From positions 372,001-436,000 of the forward strand of contig JARGPJ010000002.1 of assembly GCA_029212615.1 (NCBI GenBank): a DNA stretch of 64,000 nt. The letters run 5' to 3'. Positions within the stretch are counted from its first letter, which is position 1; each line of letters begins with the position of its first letter. The DNA comes from Verrucomicrobiales bacterium (GTDB taxonomy: Bacteria > Verrucomicrobiota > Verrucomicrobiia > Verrucomicrobiales > DEV007). The notes beneath the pieces were generated by a model, which saw only the letters and a list, made by a program, of their open reading frames with translations, made no database searches and was not told the origin of the DNA. The translations under genes and the position numbers were made by a program. Positions 1-8,749 of this stretch are shown in pieces.

Positions 1-1
1 C

Positions 2-1483
2 GCAAACGAAGCAGTGAGGGATATCTCCTTCATGCTCCGTTCCAGCCACCTCAAGCAGGTTGCGGCGATCCTCGATGACGAAGAATCCACCGATAACGAC
101 CGCATGGTCGCCCTCACTCTCCTGCGAAATGCTGAGATCGCAGCCCGGGGCATCCTGCCAATGTGCCAGGATACCGGAACCGCAATTGTCATGGGTAAGA
201 AGGGTCAACAGGTCTGGACCGGAGGCGGTGACGAAGAAGCTCTCGCTGCGGGAATATGGAAAACTTATCAGGAGGAAAACCTGCGCTATTCGCAGATGAC
301 TCCCTTGACTCTTTTCGAAGAGAAGAACACGAAAACAAACCTTCCTGCCCAGATCGAAATCTACTCGACCGACGGCGATGCCTACGAATTTCTATTCATC
401 ACCAAAGGCGGAGGCTCAGCCAATAAGACCTTCCTTTATCAGGAGACAAAAGCCCTTCTCAACGAGAAGACATTCATCGACTGGGCCGTTGCCAAGATGG
501 CTACGCTCGGCACTTCAGCCTGTCCTCCTTACCACATGGCTTTCGTCGTCGGCGGCACCAGCGCCGAAGCGACCTTAAAAACCGTCAAACTCGCCTCAAC
601 ACGCTATTACGATGAACTGCCAACCGAAGGAGGGGAAAACGCTCAGGCCTTTCGTGATGTTGCGATGGAGGAAACTCTTCTCAAGCAAGCCCGTGCAGTT
701 GGCATCGGCGCTCAGTTCGGCGGAAAGTATTTTGCGCTCGATGTCCGCGTGATTCGACTGCCGCGGCACGGGGCGAGTTGCCCGGTCGGTCTCGGCGTGA
801 GCTGTTCCGCAGACCGACAGGCAAAGGCAAAGATCACCCGGGATGGCGTCTTTCTCGAACAACTCGAGACCAATCCGGGCCAATACATTCCGGATAGATG
901 GCGCGACCATCAGTTTCACGGGGTTCCGGTAGATCTCAATGCCGGGATGGAGGAAACCCTTAAGACACTTTCGAAGTATCCCGTCACGACAGCGCTTGAA
1001 CTTTCCGGGACCATCATCGTCGCGCGGGATATCGCCCACGCCAAGCTTCGTGAAATGATGGAAAACGGTGAGGACCTTCCGGACTACTTCAAACAATACC
1101 CGATCTATTACGCCGGCCCTGCCAAGAAGCCTGACGGGATGCCAAGCGGTTCCTTCGGCCCGACCACCGCCGGACGTATGGATCCCTACGTCGAACTTTT
1201 TCAATCTCACGGCGCTTCAATGGTGATGATTGCCAAAGGAAACCGCAGTCAGCAAGTCACCGACTCCTGTCAAAAATACGGTGGGTTCTATCTCGGATCG
1301 ATTGGCGGACCGGCTGCTATCCTCGCACAGAATCACATTAAGAAAGTCGAGGTTCAGGACTTCGAAGAACTCGGCATGGAAGCGGTCTGGAAAATCGAAG
1401 TGGAGAAGTTTCCCGCCTTCATCCTCGTCGACGACAAAGGTCACGATTTCTTCCGCGACCTGAACTCGTGCCCGGTGAGCTGA
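2..1483 (+). CDS. fumA: Class I (iron-sulfur) fumarate hydratase, 5' partial
   Basis: This is the oxygen-sensitive class I fumarase that interconverts fumarate and L-malate in the TCA cycle. The open frame runs through the left edge of the window, and homology to E. coli FumA continues upstream of the first in-frame GTG at base 14, so the start lies outside. Counting from that GTG, the three expected [4Fe-4S] ligands are present: C51 in MCQDTGTA, C170 in ACPPYH and C264 in GVSCSAD. Their spacings of 119 and 94 residues match the E. coli enzyme. [30 protein letters not shown] and the C-terminal [17 protein letters not shown] block are near identical to FumA. The identification is very secure. 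A dehydrogenase gene follows, but no functional link is evident. Confidence 0.96.
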   Translation, partial: ANEAVRDISFMLRSSHLKQVAAILDDEESTDNDRMVALTLLRNAEIAARGILPMCQDTGTAIVMGKKGQQVWTGGGDEEALAAGIWKTYQEENLRYSQMTPLTLFEEKNTKTNLPAQIEIYSTDGDAYEFLFITKGGGSANKTFLYQETKALLNEKTFIDWAVAKMATLGTSACPPYHMAFVVGGTSAEATLKTVKLASTRYYDELPTEGGENAQAFRDVAMEETLLKQARAVGIGAQFGGKYFALDVRVIRLPRHGASCPVGLGVSCSADRQAKAKITRDGVFLEQLETNPGQYIPDRWRDHQFHGVPVDLNAGMEETLKTLSKYPVTTALELSGTIIVARDIAHAKLREMMENGEDLPDYFKQYPIYYAGPAKKPDGMPSGSFGPTTAGRMDPYVELFQSHGASMVMIAKGNRSQQVTDSCQKYGGFYLGSIGGPAAILAQNHIKKVEVQDFEELGMEAVWKIEVEKFPAFILVDDKGHDFFRDLNSCPVS

Positions 1484-1530
1484 GCAGTCCGAAATTCATT
1501 CACCTCCGGGTGTCACCCTTCACCAGTCAT

Positions 1531-2553
1531 TTGAAACAAACGGCGATCCAACTGGAGAAACCGGAACGGTTCACGGAAGTAACGCAACAGCTATCCGAAC
1601 CGCTCCCCGGGGAAGCACGTGTCCGCATTCGGCGCATTGGCGTTTGCGGCACCGACATCCATGCCTTCCACGGACGGCAGCCGTTCTTTAGCTACCCGCG
1701 TATTCTCGGCCACGAGCTGGCTGCGGAGATTGTTTCACTCAACGGCGAGAGTGATTTCGCTCCGGGAGACCTTGTCGCGATCGAACCCTACCTCAACACA
1801 CCTGATTCGCCCGCTTCGAAGAAAGGTAAGCCAAACTGCTGCGAAGAGCTTCAGGTTCTAGGTGTCCATACTGACGGTGGAATGCGTCCTCAGATAAACG
1901 TTCCCATTCGCAAACTCCATCGTTCGAGCGGATGCTCACCCGACCAGCTTGCTCTTGTCGAAATGCTGGGAATTGGCCGCCATGCCGTGAACCGCTCTCT
2001 GGCGCAGCCTTCAGACCGCGCCCTCGTCCTCGGCGCGGGCCCCATCGGCCTCAGCGTCCTTTCTTTTCTGAAACTGACGACTTCTGAAACCGCCGTCGCC
2101 GACCTTGACGACGCGCGCCTTGCCTTCTGCAGGGAAGGCCTGGGGATCAACAGAACCCTTCAATTCAATAGCACGACCAACAAGGAGGCCGCTATCCGCG
2201 ACGCTTTCGGGGGAGAGCTCCCGGATCTCATCTTCGATGCCACAGGAAATGCACAGTCAATGCACTCCTCCTTTGATTTGATCGCCCACGGTGGCAGAAT
2301 CGTTTTCGCGGGGCTGTTTCAGGGAGACGTCACTTTCCACGATCCGCTTTTTCACCGGAAGGAAATCACCCTGCTCTCCAGCCGCAACGCAACACCGTCC
2401 GAATTCCGTGAGGTCATCACTTCCATCGAAGAGGGATCAATCGACACAGCCCCCTGGATCTCCCATCGACTCCCCCTCCATGAAGTTCCATCCCGGTTCC
2501 CCGGTCTTGTATCTGATCCCTCGCTTCGCAAAGCGGTGATCTATCTGGACTGA
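1531..2553 (+). CDS. Zinc-type medium-chain alcohol/polyol dehydrogenase
   Basis: This is an NAD(P)-dependent member of the medium-chain dehydrogenase/reductase family, about 340 residues. The catalytic zinc ligands are visible in GVCGTD and GHELA, and the Rossmann cofactor motif is GAGPIG. The structural-zinc loop, normally four cysteines, is degraded: only a CC pair remains before EELQVLGVH. I chose the TTG at 1531 because translation from there begins MKQTAIQLEKP, the usual family start; an in-frame ATG at 1468 would add 21 unaligned residues and overlap the fumarase. The closest relatives I can think of are L-gulonate or L-galactonate 5-dehydrogenase and threonine dehydrogenase types. The substrate is unknown, although a sugar acid or polyol would suit the glycan-degrading neighbourhood. 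Confidence 0.85.
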   Translation: MKQTAIQLEKPERFTEVTQQLSEPLPGEARVRIRRIGVCGTDIHAFHGRQPFFSYPRILGHELAAEIVSLNGESDFAPGDLVAIEPYLNTPDSPASKKGKPNCCEELQVLGVHTDGGMRPQINVPIRKLHRSSGCSPDQLALVEMLGIGRHAVNRSLAQPSDRALVLGAGPIGLSVLSFLKLTTSETAVADLDDARLAFCREGLGINRTLQFNSTTNKEAAIRDAFGGELPDLIFDATGNAQSMHSSFDLIAHGGRIVFAGLFQGDVTFHDPLFHRKEITLLSSRNATPSEFREVITSIEEGSIDTAPWISHRLPLHEVPSRFPGLVSDPSLRKAVIYLD

Positions 2554-2632
2554 GAAAAGAGATTTCGAGTCCGCGAAAGCGGGATCTTTAACAGTTGATA
2601 AGGAGCGCGGGATTCATTACAAACCGCCTCTT

Positions 2633-4177
2633 ATGAATCGCCTAGCCGTACTTTGTCTTACTGCCGTTCTAGCCCTGACTTCCTCTATCGCTGAAGCAGG
2701 ACTAAAGCTTCCCGCTCTTTTTGGTCACCACATGGTCCTGCAACGGGATATGGAAAACCCGATGTGGGGCTGGGCTGAACCGAACGCCACTGTCACGGTC
2801 AGCTTTGCCGGAAAGGATATTCAAGCGAAAGCAGATCCCGAGGGGTACTGGAAACTAAAGCTCCCTTCCCTTCCCGGCTCCAGTCACGCGCTGCAGATGA
2901 AGATCACCTCCGGCTCCGAGAGCGTCATCCTCTCCAATATTGTCATGGGAGAAGTCTGGGTCTGTTCAGGCCAGTCAAACATGCAGTGGTCTGTTGCCCA
3001 GTCATTTGATTCTGATCTGGAAATAAACACCGCAAATTTTCCTAACATTCGTCTCATTACCGTCCCCCAGGTTGGCACACAGGAACTTCAGAGTGACTTT
3101 GCAGGCCAGTGGGAAATCTGCACACCGGACACGGTCGGTGATTTCTCCGGCGTGGGGTATTTCTTCGGGCGACAGATCCATCAAGCTCTCGGCGTTCCCA
3201 TTGGTCTGATCGACAATGCCTGGGGAGGCTCCTCCGCGGAGGCCTGGGTCGACCGCTCTGTGCTCGAAGCCGATCCTAAGTACGCCGACTACATTGCACA
3301 ATGGGAGAAAACGGAAGCCACCTTCGATTGGGACAAAACGCTAGCGGATTGGAAAACGAAGGCCGATGCGGCGAAAGCGGCAGGAAAGCCGGCGCCGCGA
3401 TACCCACGGAACGCACTGACGGGCCAGCACCGTCCCGGAAACCTCTGGAACGGGGTCCTGAATCCAATCATTGGCTATGGGATCCGCGGTGCGGTTTGGT
3501 ATCAGGGCGAAAGCAATGCAGGTCGCGCCTATCAATACGATGATCTTTTCGGACTCATGATCTCCGAATGGCGCAAGGCCTGGAAGCAGGGAGACTTTCC
3601 CTTCTACTGGGTTCAACTCGCCGACTACCGCGACGAAGTGGAGAAACCCGGAGAGAGCGAATGGGCCGAGCTCCGCGAAGCTCAGACCAATACCCTTGCT
3701 CTCCCCAATACCGGGCAGGCAGTCATCTATGATATCGGTGAAGGCCGTGACATTCACCCCCGAAACAAACAGACCGTTGGCAAGCGGCTTGCCCGCATCG
3801 CCCTCGCCGAGAATTATGGAATGGAGATCCCGTATCTCAGTCCATCCTTTGACTCCATGGAGATTGAAGGAAACAAAGCAATTCTCACCTTCAAAAACGT
3901 CGGAAACACGCTCTACACTTTTGACACCACAACGGCCCTTGGCTTTGCTGTCGCCGGAGAAGATAAAGTGTGGCACTGGGGTAACGGCGTGATCCAGGGT
4001 AACAAAAAGGTCATCGTTACGAGCGATGCCGTCAGTAATCCTGTCGCGGTTAGGTATGCCTGGTCCAACAATCCCGTCGCGAATCTCATGAGTAGAGAGG
4101 GACTGCCCGTGACTCCATTCCGAACCGACAATTGGCCTCAAATTACTGATCCGGCAAATAAGCCGGCTCAGCCCTAG
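2633..4177 (+). CDS. Secreted sialate O-acetylesterase (SGNH hydrolase)
   Basis: This exported esterase would remove O-acetyl groups from sialic acids or acetylated polysaccharides. Residues 1-22 form a Sec signal peptide ending around SIAEA. The early segment LFGHHMVLQRD is typical of this family and precedes a small beta domain. The catalytic serine lies in GQSNMQW (S115). The WYQGESNA block follows, and DIHPRNK carries the probable catalytic Asp/His. At 514 residues it has the usual length. A paralogue lies at 11959-13692. The gene sits 79 bases after the dehydrogenase and just before a metal-ion transporter-like gene. The family assignment is secure, but whether the real substrate is sialate or an acetylated plant or algal glycan cannot be told from sequence. 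Confidence 0.92.
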   Translation: MNRLAVLCLTAVLALTSSIAEAGLKLPALFGHHMVLQRDMENPMWGWAEPNATVTVSFAGKDIQAKADPEGYWKLKLPSLPGSSHALQMKITSGSESVILSNIVMGEVWVCSGQSNMQWSVAQSFDSDLEINTANFPNIRLITVPQVGTQELQSDFAGQWEICTPDTVGDFSGVGYFFGRQIHQALGVPIGLIDNAWGGSSAEAWVDRSVLEADPKYADYIAQWEKTEATFDWDKTLADWKTKADAAKAAGKPAPRYPRNALTGQHRPGNLWNGVLNPIIGYGIRGAVWYQGESNAGRAYQYDDLFGLMISEWRKAWKQGDFPFYWVQLADYRDEVEKPGESEWAELREAQTNTLALPNTGQAVIYDIGEGRDIHPRNKQTVGKRLARIALAENYGMEIPYLSPSFDSMEIEGNKAILTFKNVGNTLYTFDTTTALGFAVAGEDKVWHWGNGVIQGNKKVIVTSDAVSNPVAVRYAWSNNPVANLMSREGLPVTPFRTDNWPQITDPANKPAQP

Positions 4178-4220
4178 GCGTCAATCCTCTCCGCCTCCCC
4201 TCGCCCGCCCCACTGACGCT

Positions 4221-5594
4221 GTGTCTGATTCCTACAAGAGAGACGCCTCTTCCATCGTGGAACCCCCGGTCCGATTCAGCGGTATGCTGAGGTATCTGGG
4301 ACCGGGATTTATTCTCTCTGCCTCGATCGTCGGCTCCGGCGAACTCATCGCGACGACCTCCCTCGGTGCCGAGGCAGGGTTTGTTGCGATGTGGGTCATT
4401 CTCGTGAGTTGCCTCATCAAAGTATTTGTGCAGCTCGAGTTTGGAAAACACGCGATTCAATCCGGGGAGACTACCTTTGAAGCAATAAATCAACTTCCCG
4501 GCCCGAAGTTCGGAAAAGGAAGTTGGGCCACCTGGCTGTGGCTCGCCATGATGCTGATCAAGCCGCTGCAAGTCGGGGGTATCATCGGTGGCGTCGGACT
4601 GGTCTTAAACATCCTCATTCCCTCCATACCCGTCTGGATATGGGTAGTCGCCACCGCCCCGATTGTCTCGTTGATGATCTTTCGCTGGAAGTATCGTTTC
4701 GTTGAGAAAGTCTCACTCGTCATGATCGGGCTCTTTGCCCTCTTCACGATCACCTGTGTCGTCGGCGTTCAATACACAGAATTTGCATTCAGCTCTGCAC
4801 AGATCAAAGAAGGACTCTCCTTCTGGAACGGTATTCCGGTCGCCTACATCGGAGTCGCCATCGCCGCATTCGGAATCACCGGGGTGGGCGGTGACGAAGT
4901 CATGGCCTACAACTACTGGCTTCTCGAGAAAGGCTATGCCGCAAAAACAGGTCCACGGGATGACTCCCCCGAATGGACCCGCCGAGCGCGGGGCTGGATC
5001 CGCGTCATGTACTGGGACGCTTTCCTTTCGATGCTCGTCTACACCGGGATGACCCTCGCCTTCTACATTCTCGGTGCCGCGATTCTCAACGCACAGGGAC
5101 TCGTCCCTCAAGGATTCGAAACGGTCAAAACTTTGTCGCGGATGTATACCGATTCGCTTGGTAGCTGGGCGGAGACAGCCTTTCTTATCGGAGCCTTCTT
5201 TGTGCTTTTCTCGACGCTCTTTTCAGCTCTTGCCGCCTGGAGCAGACTCTTTTCCGATGCCTTTGGCGCAGTTGGCTGGATTGACTATCAGGACCCGAAA
5301 TCCCGCGCTAAAGCCATTGCCGGGTTCGCCTTCTTTTTCCCGGCTCTCTGGGCGGTGCTCTTCTTCTTTTTCAAAGATCCTGTCTTCATGGTTCTCGTTG
5401 GTGGAGCGATCACGGCAGCGATTCTGATCCTCGTCGTCCTTGCGGCGATTCATTTTCGCTACTTTCGCCTCCCCGCCTCCCTGAAGCCTTCCTTCGGCTA
5501 CGACTTTGGCTTCTGGATCAGCGCCGTGTCCATCGCAGCCCTTGCTGTGATCGCGGTTTACAAGGCGATCGAAAAGTTCTCCGCCGGTAGCTGA
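4221..5594 (+). CDS. Nramp-like membrane transporter
   Basis: This is a polytopic inner-membrane protein of 457 residues with roughly 11 hydrophobic helices, related to the Nramp metal-ion transporters. It starts at a GTG, and the N-terminal helix begins LRYLGPGFILSASIVGSGEL, the place of the Nramp TM1. The canonical metal-binding DPGN of TM1 and MPH of TM6 are not present. At the TM6 position it has GITGVGGDEVMAYNY, with acidic residues instead. This divergent form looks familiar from planctomycete and verrucomicrobial genomes, but its substrate is not established to my knowledge. It could move Mg2+, Mn2+ or something other than a metal. The family call is good and the ion specificity is open. 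Confidence 0.8.
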   Translation: MSDSYKRDASSIVEPPVRFSGMLRYLGPGFILSASIVGSGELIATTSLGAEAGFVAMWVILVSCLIKVFVQLEFGKHAIQSGETTFEAINQLPGPKFGKGSWATWLWLAMMLIKPLQVGGIIGGVGLVLNILIPSIPVWIWVVATAPIVSLMIFRWKYRFVEKVSLVMIGLFALFTITCVVGVQYTEFAFSSAQIKEGLSFWNGIPVAYIGVAIAAFGITGVGGDEVMAYNYWLLEKGYAAKTGPRDDSPEWTRRARGWIRVMYWDAFLSMLVYTGMTLAFYILGAAILNAQGLVPQGFETVKTLSRMYTDSLGSWAETAFLIGAFFVLFSTLFSALAAWSRLFSDAFGAVGWIDYQDPKSRAKAIAGFAFFFPALWAVLFFFFKDPVFMVLVGGAITAAILILVVLAAIHFRYFRLPASLKPSFGYDFGFWISAVSIAALAVIAVYKAIEKFSAGS

Positions 5595-5667
5595 GATCGT
5601 TTCAATTCGATCATCCTGACAATTTAGGCTTGCCGCTCCGCAGGCATCAAGGCAATCTCAGGCCGCT

Positions 5668-6096
5668 ATGTTAGAAGACTTCAAAAAATTCGCATTCAAA
5701 GGGAACCTCGTGGATATGGCCGTCGGCATCATTATTGGCGGAGCTTTCGGAACCGTCGTCAAGAGCCTCGTTGATGACATCTTCATGCCTCTTCTAGGCC
5801 GCCTTGTCGGTGATCTGGATTTCAGCAATAAGTATTTTGTTCTCGGAGGTGATGTTCCTGCCGGCACCGCCCTCGCCAAGGCGCAGGAGATTGACGGGGT
5901 GAACCTCCTTACTTACGGGAACTTTGTCACGGCTTTCCTCAGCTTTATCATTCTTGCTTTCGTACTCTTTCTCGTGATTAAAAAGTTCATGGCCGCCCTT
6001 CAAAAAGAAGAGGAAGCGCCCGCTGAAGCACCTAAACCAAGCGAAGAAGTTGTTCTTCTCCAGGAAATCCGGGATCTGCTTTCGAAGCAACCCTGA
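5668..6096 (+). CDS. mscL: Large-conductance mechanosensitive channel MscL
   Basis: MscL is the homopentameric safety valve that opens under membrane tension to release solutes on hypo-osmotic shock. At 142 residues it has normal length. It opens with the amphipathic helix MLEDFKKFAFKGN, followed by TM1 with the small-residue pattern VDMAVGIIIGGAFG. A periplasmic loop containing the GDVPAG stretch follows, then TM2 at about residues 88-110, and a charged C-terminal helix rich in E, A and P ending LLQEIRDLLSKQ. The gene appears to be a single transcription unit followed by the candidate RNA and terminator described next. Identification is secure. Confidence 0.96.
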   Translation: MLEDFKKFAFKGNLVDMAVGIIIGGAFGTVVKSLVDDIFMPLLGRLVGDLDFSNKYFVLGGDVPAGTALAKAQEIDGVNLLTYGNFVTAFLSFIILAFVLFLVIKKFMAALQKEEEAPAEAPKPSEEVVLLQEIRDLLSKQP

Positions 6097-6191
6097 TCAA
6101 ATTTGAGAATTTTTACAAAAATTCATCATATTTTTGCGAAAAGAGCTGGACTCACTCGGAGATCTCGCTTACTTTCGGGCAAGCTAATCAA

Positions 6192-6307
6192 AAGGGTTGT
6201 TGTTGACCCTGAAGTTTCATTGCTTGGTTGTTGTTGCAGAAAGTGTGTTGTTGCACCGAACGCGAATTCAAAAAAACCTCTCCGTCCGAAACGGAGAGGT
6301 TTTTTTG
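6192..6307 (+). ncRNA. Candidate small RNA with repeated TGTTGTTG loops
   Basis: The space between mscL and thiG holds structure that no ORF explains. The octamer TGTTGTTG occurs three times (6198-6205, 6229-6236, 6246-6253). The first is the loop of a 5-bp AGGGT/ACCCT hairpin (6193-6210). The third is the loop of a short GTG/CAC stem (6243-6256). The second is flanked only by weak pairing. A perfect 10-bp intrinsic terminator follows immediately. Identical loops on different stems are what a trans-acting antisense RNA would look like. No convincing promoter was found; a TTGAGA at 6103-6108 lacks a good -10. It could instead be the structured 3' UTR of mscL. No known RNA family is recognised. 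Confidence 0.4.
6276..6306 (+). terminator. Strong intrinsic terminator
   Basis: ACCTCTCCGT (6276-6285) and ACGGAGAGGT (6291-6300) form a perfect 10-bp stem with the 5-base loop CCGAA, followed by a run of seven T. A run of A before the stem makes the site symmetrical, but no gene ends on the minus strand here, so it serves mscL or the candidate small RNA upstream. Confidence 0.92.
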
Positions 6308-6363
6308 TGGAGTAATCAAAAGCTCAAGCTAAGGTCCAACTCTCTCTCACCCCTTCTATCACC

Positions 6364-7161
6364 GTGCCTGAGCCCCTTACCATCGCCGACCGTTCCTTTG
6401 CCTCCCGACTCATGATCGGAACGGGCAAGTTTTCATCGAACGAATCGATGCGCGCCGCGCTGGAATCTTCCGGCACCGAAATTGTGACCGTAGCGCTACG
6501 CAGGGCTGATCTCAGTGGTGAAAGGGATCCCTACGCTGACATTCTCGATTTTATCGATCCTGAGAAGTACCTCCTTCTTCCCAACACCTCAGGCGCAATG
6601 AATGCGGATGAAGCAGTCAGATTGGCCCGGCTTGCTGCTTCAGCGGGCCTTCCCAAGTGGATCAAGCTTGAGATTCATCCCGACCCCACCTATCTCCTTC
6701 CTGACCCCATCGAAACTCTCGCCGCTGCCGAGATTCTCGTAAAAGAGGGGTTCACCGTGCTTCCCTATATCAACGCCGACCCGGTCCTCGCCAAACGACT
6801 CCAGGACGTCGGAACGGCGACGGTGATGCCTCTGGGCGCGCCGATCGGGTCCAATCAGGGAATCGAAACACGTCGTCAGATTGAAATCATTATCAACCAG
6901 GCAACGGTGCCTGTTGTGGTCGATGCCGGACTCGGGCGTCCCAGCCATGCCGCTCAGGCGCTTGAATTGGGAGCTGACGCCGTCCTCGTCAATACCGCAA
7001 TCGCAATTGCATCTGACCCCGTCACGATAGCAAAAGCGTTCAAAATGGCCGTCGAAGCCGGGCGGATGGCCTTCGAATCAGGCGGCATCCACGAGATCTC
7101 AACGGGCGCCTCCGCGACCAGTCCTCTCACCGGATTTCTTTTCGAAAGCGACCAGGCCTAG
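6364..7161 (+). CDS. thiG: Thiazole synthase ThiG
   Basis: ThiG builds the thiazole phosphate half of thiamine from deoxyxylulose 5-phosphate, dehydroglycine or iminoglycine, and the ThiS thiocarboxylate. This 265-residue TIM-barrel protein begins at a GTG. It shows [10 protein letters not shown] near the N-terminus, the Schiff-base lysine in WIKLEI (K101), the PYINADP strand, the GAPIGSNQG phosphate loop and [12 protein letters not shown]. The other thi genes (thiS, thiO or thiH, thiE) are not in the window unless the FAD protein downstream takes part, for which there is no evidence. No TPP riboswitch was recognised in the 58 bases between the preceding terminator and this start. Identification is secure. 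Confidence 0.95.
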   Translation: MPEPLTIADRSFASRLMIGTGKFSSNESMRAALESSGTEIVTVALRRADLSGERDPYADILDFIDPEKYLLLPNTSGAMNADEAVRLARLAASAGLPKWIKLEIHPDPTYLLPDPIETLAAAEILVKEGFTVLPYINADPVLAKRLQDVGTATVMPLGAPIGSNQGIETRRQIEIIINQATVPVVVDAGLGRPSHAAQALELGADAVLVNTAIAIASDPVTIAKAFKMAVEAGRMAFESGGIHEISTGASATSPLTGFLFESDQA

Positions 7162-7171
7162 TTCAACCTCC

Positions 7172-8749
7172 ATGACGGAATCGGTAGAATCAGATCCCGT
7201 GATTGTGGATATCATCATCCCCTTTGAAAGCGGAGAGGACGATGCCGTTCGAAAAAAGGCAGTCAGTCGAAAGCTCAGGGTCCATCCTGCGAGGATCAAA
7301 TCACTCCGGCTCATCAAGCATTCCCTCGATGCCAGAAAGCCACAAATCAAAGTGCAGCTCCGCTTCGAAGTCGGAGTCGATCACGAGCTCCCGGAAGAGG
7401 AAGCCTTTGAAGTCAAACTTCCTTCAGTAGGCAGCAAAGACCGCACTGTCATCATTGTTGGAAGCGGGCCAGCCGGACTCTTTGCCGCCCTTACCGCCAT
7501 CGAAAAGGGTTGGCGTCCGCTTGTCCTTGAACGGGGAAAGGATGCATCGGCACGCCGCTTTGACCTCGCCCCGATTTTACGTCACGGGAAAGTGATCGAA
7601 GACTCAAACTATTGCTTCGGCGAAGGGGGAGCTGGCACCTTCTCTGACGGAAAACTCTACACCCGCGCCACAAAGCGCGGACCGGTGCGCAAAGTTTACG
7701 AAATCCTCGTCGCTCACGGAGCCCCGCGGGATATCCTGATCGACTCTCATCCCCATATCGGATCAAATCTTCTTCCCAATGTCGTCAAAGCGATCCGGGA
7801 GAGCATCATCAACGCAGGCGGGGAAGTACGCTTCGGAGCCAAGGTCACCGACTTTCTTCTCGATGCAGGAAAACTGAGAGGAGTAGTCGTAAATGCCGAG
7901 GAAGAAATACTGGCAGATGCTGTCATTCTCGCCACGGGACACTCCGCCCGCGATATCTATTCCCTCCTCCGTGAAAAACAGATCCTGCTGGAACAGAAAC
8001 CGTTTGCGGTGGGAGTTAGGATTGAGCACCCCCAACCTCTCATCGACAGCCTCCAGTATCACTACGAACGGGGAACGGGAAGGCCGCATTCCCTCCCCGC
8101 AGCACGCTATAATCTCGCCACGAAAGTGAGGGGGCGCGGCGTTCATTCTTTCTGCATGTGCCCGGGCGGCTTTGTAGTCCCCGCCGCAACCGAGAACGAC
8201 GAAGTCGTCGTCAACGGAATGAGCCTCTCAAAACGCGACTCACCTTTTGCGAACAGCGGCATGGTCGTCACGGTGGAGCCGGAGGACGTGCAATCGTTTA
8301 TCCCCGAGCACGGCATCCTCGCCGGGATCGCCTTTCAGAAAAACCTTGAGCAAATCGCGAAACAGGCCGGCGGCGGCGGCCAGGTCGCTCCTGCTCAGCG
8401 AACGATCGATTTTCTCGCGAAGCGTGATTCAAAAGTTCTTCCCGAAACCAGCTACAAGCCCGGTCTTAACGAAGCGCGCCTCGATCAACTGATGCCTCAT
8501 TTCATCGTCGAACGCATGATCGAAGGTCTTCAACTCTTCGGAAGAAAAATGCGAGGATACGTGACGGACGAATCCAACCTCATTGGATTCGAAACCCGCA
8601 CCAGTTCCCCTGTCCGCATTCCACGGAATCCGGAAACCCTTCAACACCCGGAAGTTTCAGGTCTCTATCCCTGTGGTGAAGGCGCGGGGTTTGCCGGCGG
8701 AATCGTCAGCGCAGCCCTCGACGGGATGCGATGTGCCTCAGCCCTCTAA
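7172..8749 (+). CDS. FAD-dependent dehydrogenase, COG2509-like
   Basis: This is a 525-residue cytoplasmic flavoprotein with an N-terminal extension of about 90 residues of mixed alpha/beta character. The dinucleotide-binding motif is VGSGPAGLFAA near residues 92-102, and LERGKDASARR follows. A second FAD-contacting block, CFGEGGAGTFSDGKL, is typical of the uncharacterised FAD dehydrogenase family COG2509. The C-terminal FAD signature reads GLYPCGEGAGFAGGIVSAALDGM. The reaction is unknown; a role as a ThiO-like glycine oxidase was considered because thiG lies 10 bases upstream, but length and motifs do not fit ThiO. The stop codon overlaps the stop of the convergent hydrolase gene. Confidence 0.85.
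   Translation: MTESVESDPVIVDIIIPFESGEDDAVRKKAVSRKLRVHPARIKSLRLIKHSLDARKPQIKVQLRFEVGVDHELPEEEAFEVKLPSVGSKDRTVIIVGSGPAGLFAALTAIEKGWRPLVLERGKDASARRFDLAPILRHGKVIEDSNYCFGEGGAGTFSDGKLYTRATKRGPVRKVYEILVAHGAPRDILIDSHPHIGSNLLPNVVKAIRESIINAGGEVRFGAKVTDFLLDAGKLRGVVVNAEEEILADAVILATGHSARDIYSLLREKQILLEQKPFAVGVRIEHPQPLIDSLQYHYERGTGRPHSLPAARYNLATKVRGRGVHSFCMCPGGFVVPAATENDEVVVNGMSLSKRDSPFANSGMVVTVEPEDVQSFIPEHGILAGIAFQKNLEQIAKQAGGGGQVAPAQRTIDFLAKRDSKVLPETSYKPGLNEARLDQLMPHFIVERMIEGLQLFGRKMRGYVTDESNLIGFETRTSSPVRIPRNPETLQHPEVSGLYPCGEGAGFAGGIVSAALDGMRCASAL

Noticed and set aside
596-1210. 204-codon minus-strand frame
   Set aside because: It is antisense to the fumarase, whose protein match covers the whole stretch.
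2570-2583. CCGC-GAAA-GCGG hairpin after the dehydrogenase gene
   Set aside because: The stem is only 4-5 bp and there is no T run, so it is not supported as a terminator.
3341-4141. 266-codon open frame on the minus strand
   Set aside because: It lies wholly inside the O-acetylesterase gene, antisense to a clear protein family, and its product shows no domain.
7172-8749. Possible ThiO (glycine oxidase) next to thiG
   Set aside because: The protein is far longer than ThiO and carries the CFGEGGAGTFSDGK block of the COG2509 family.
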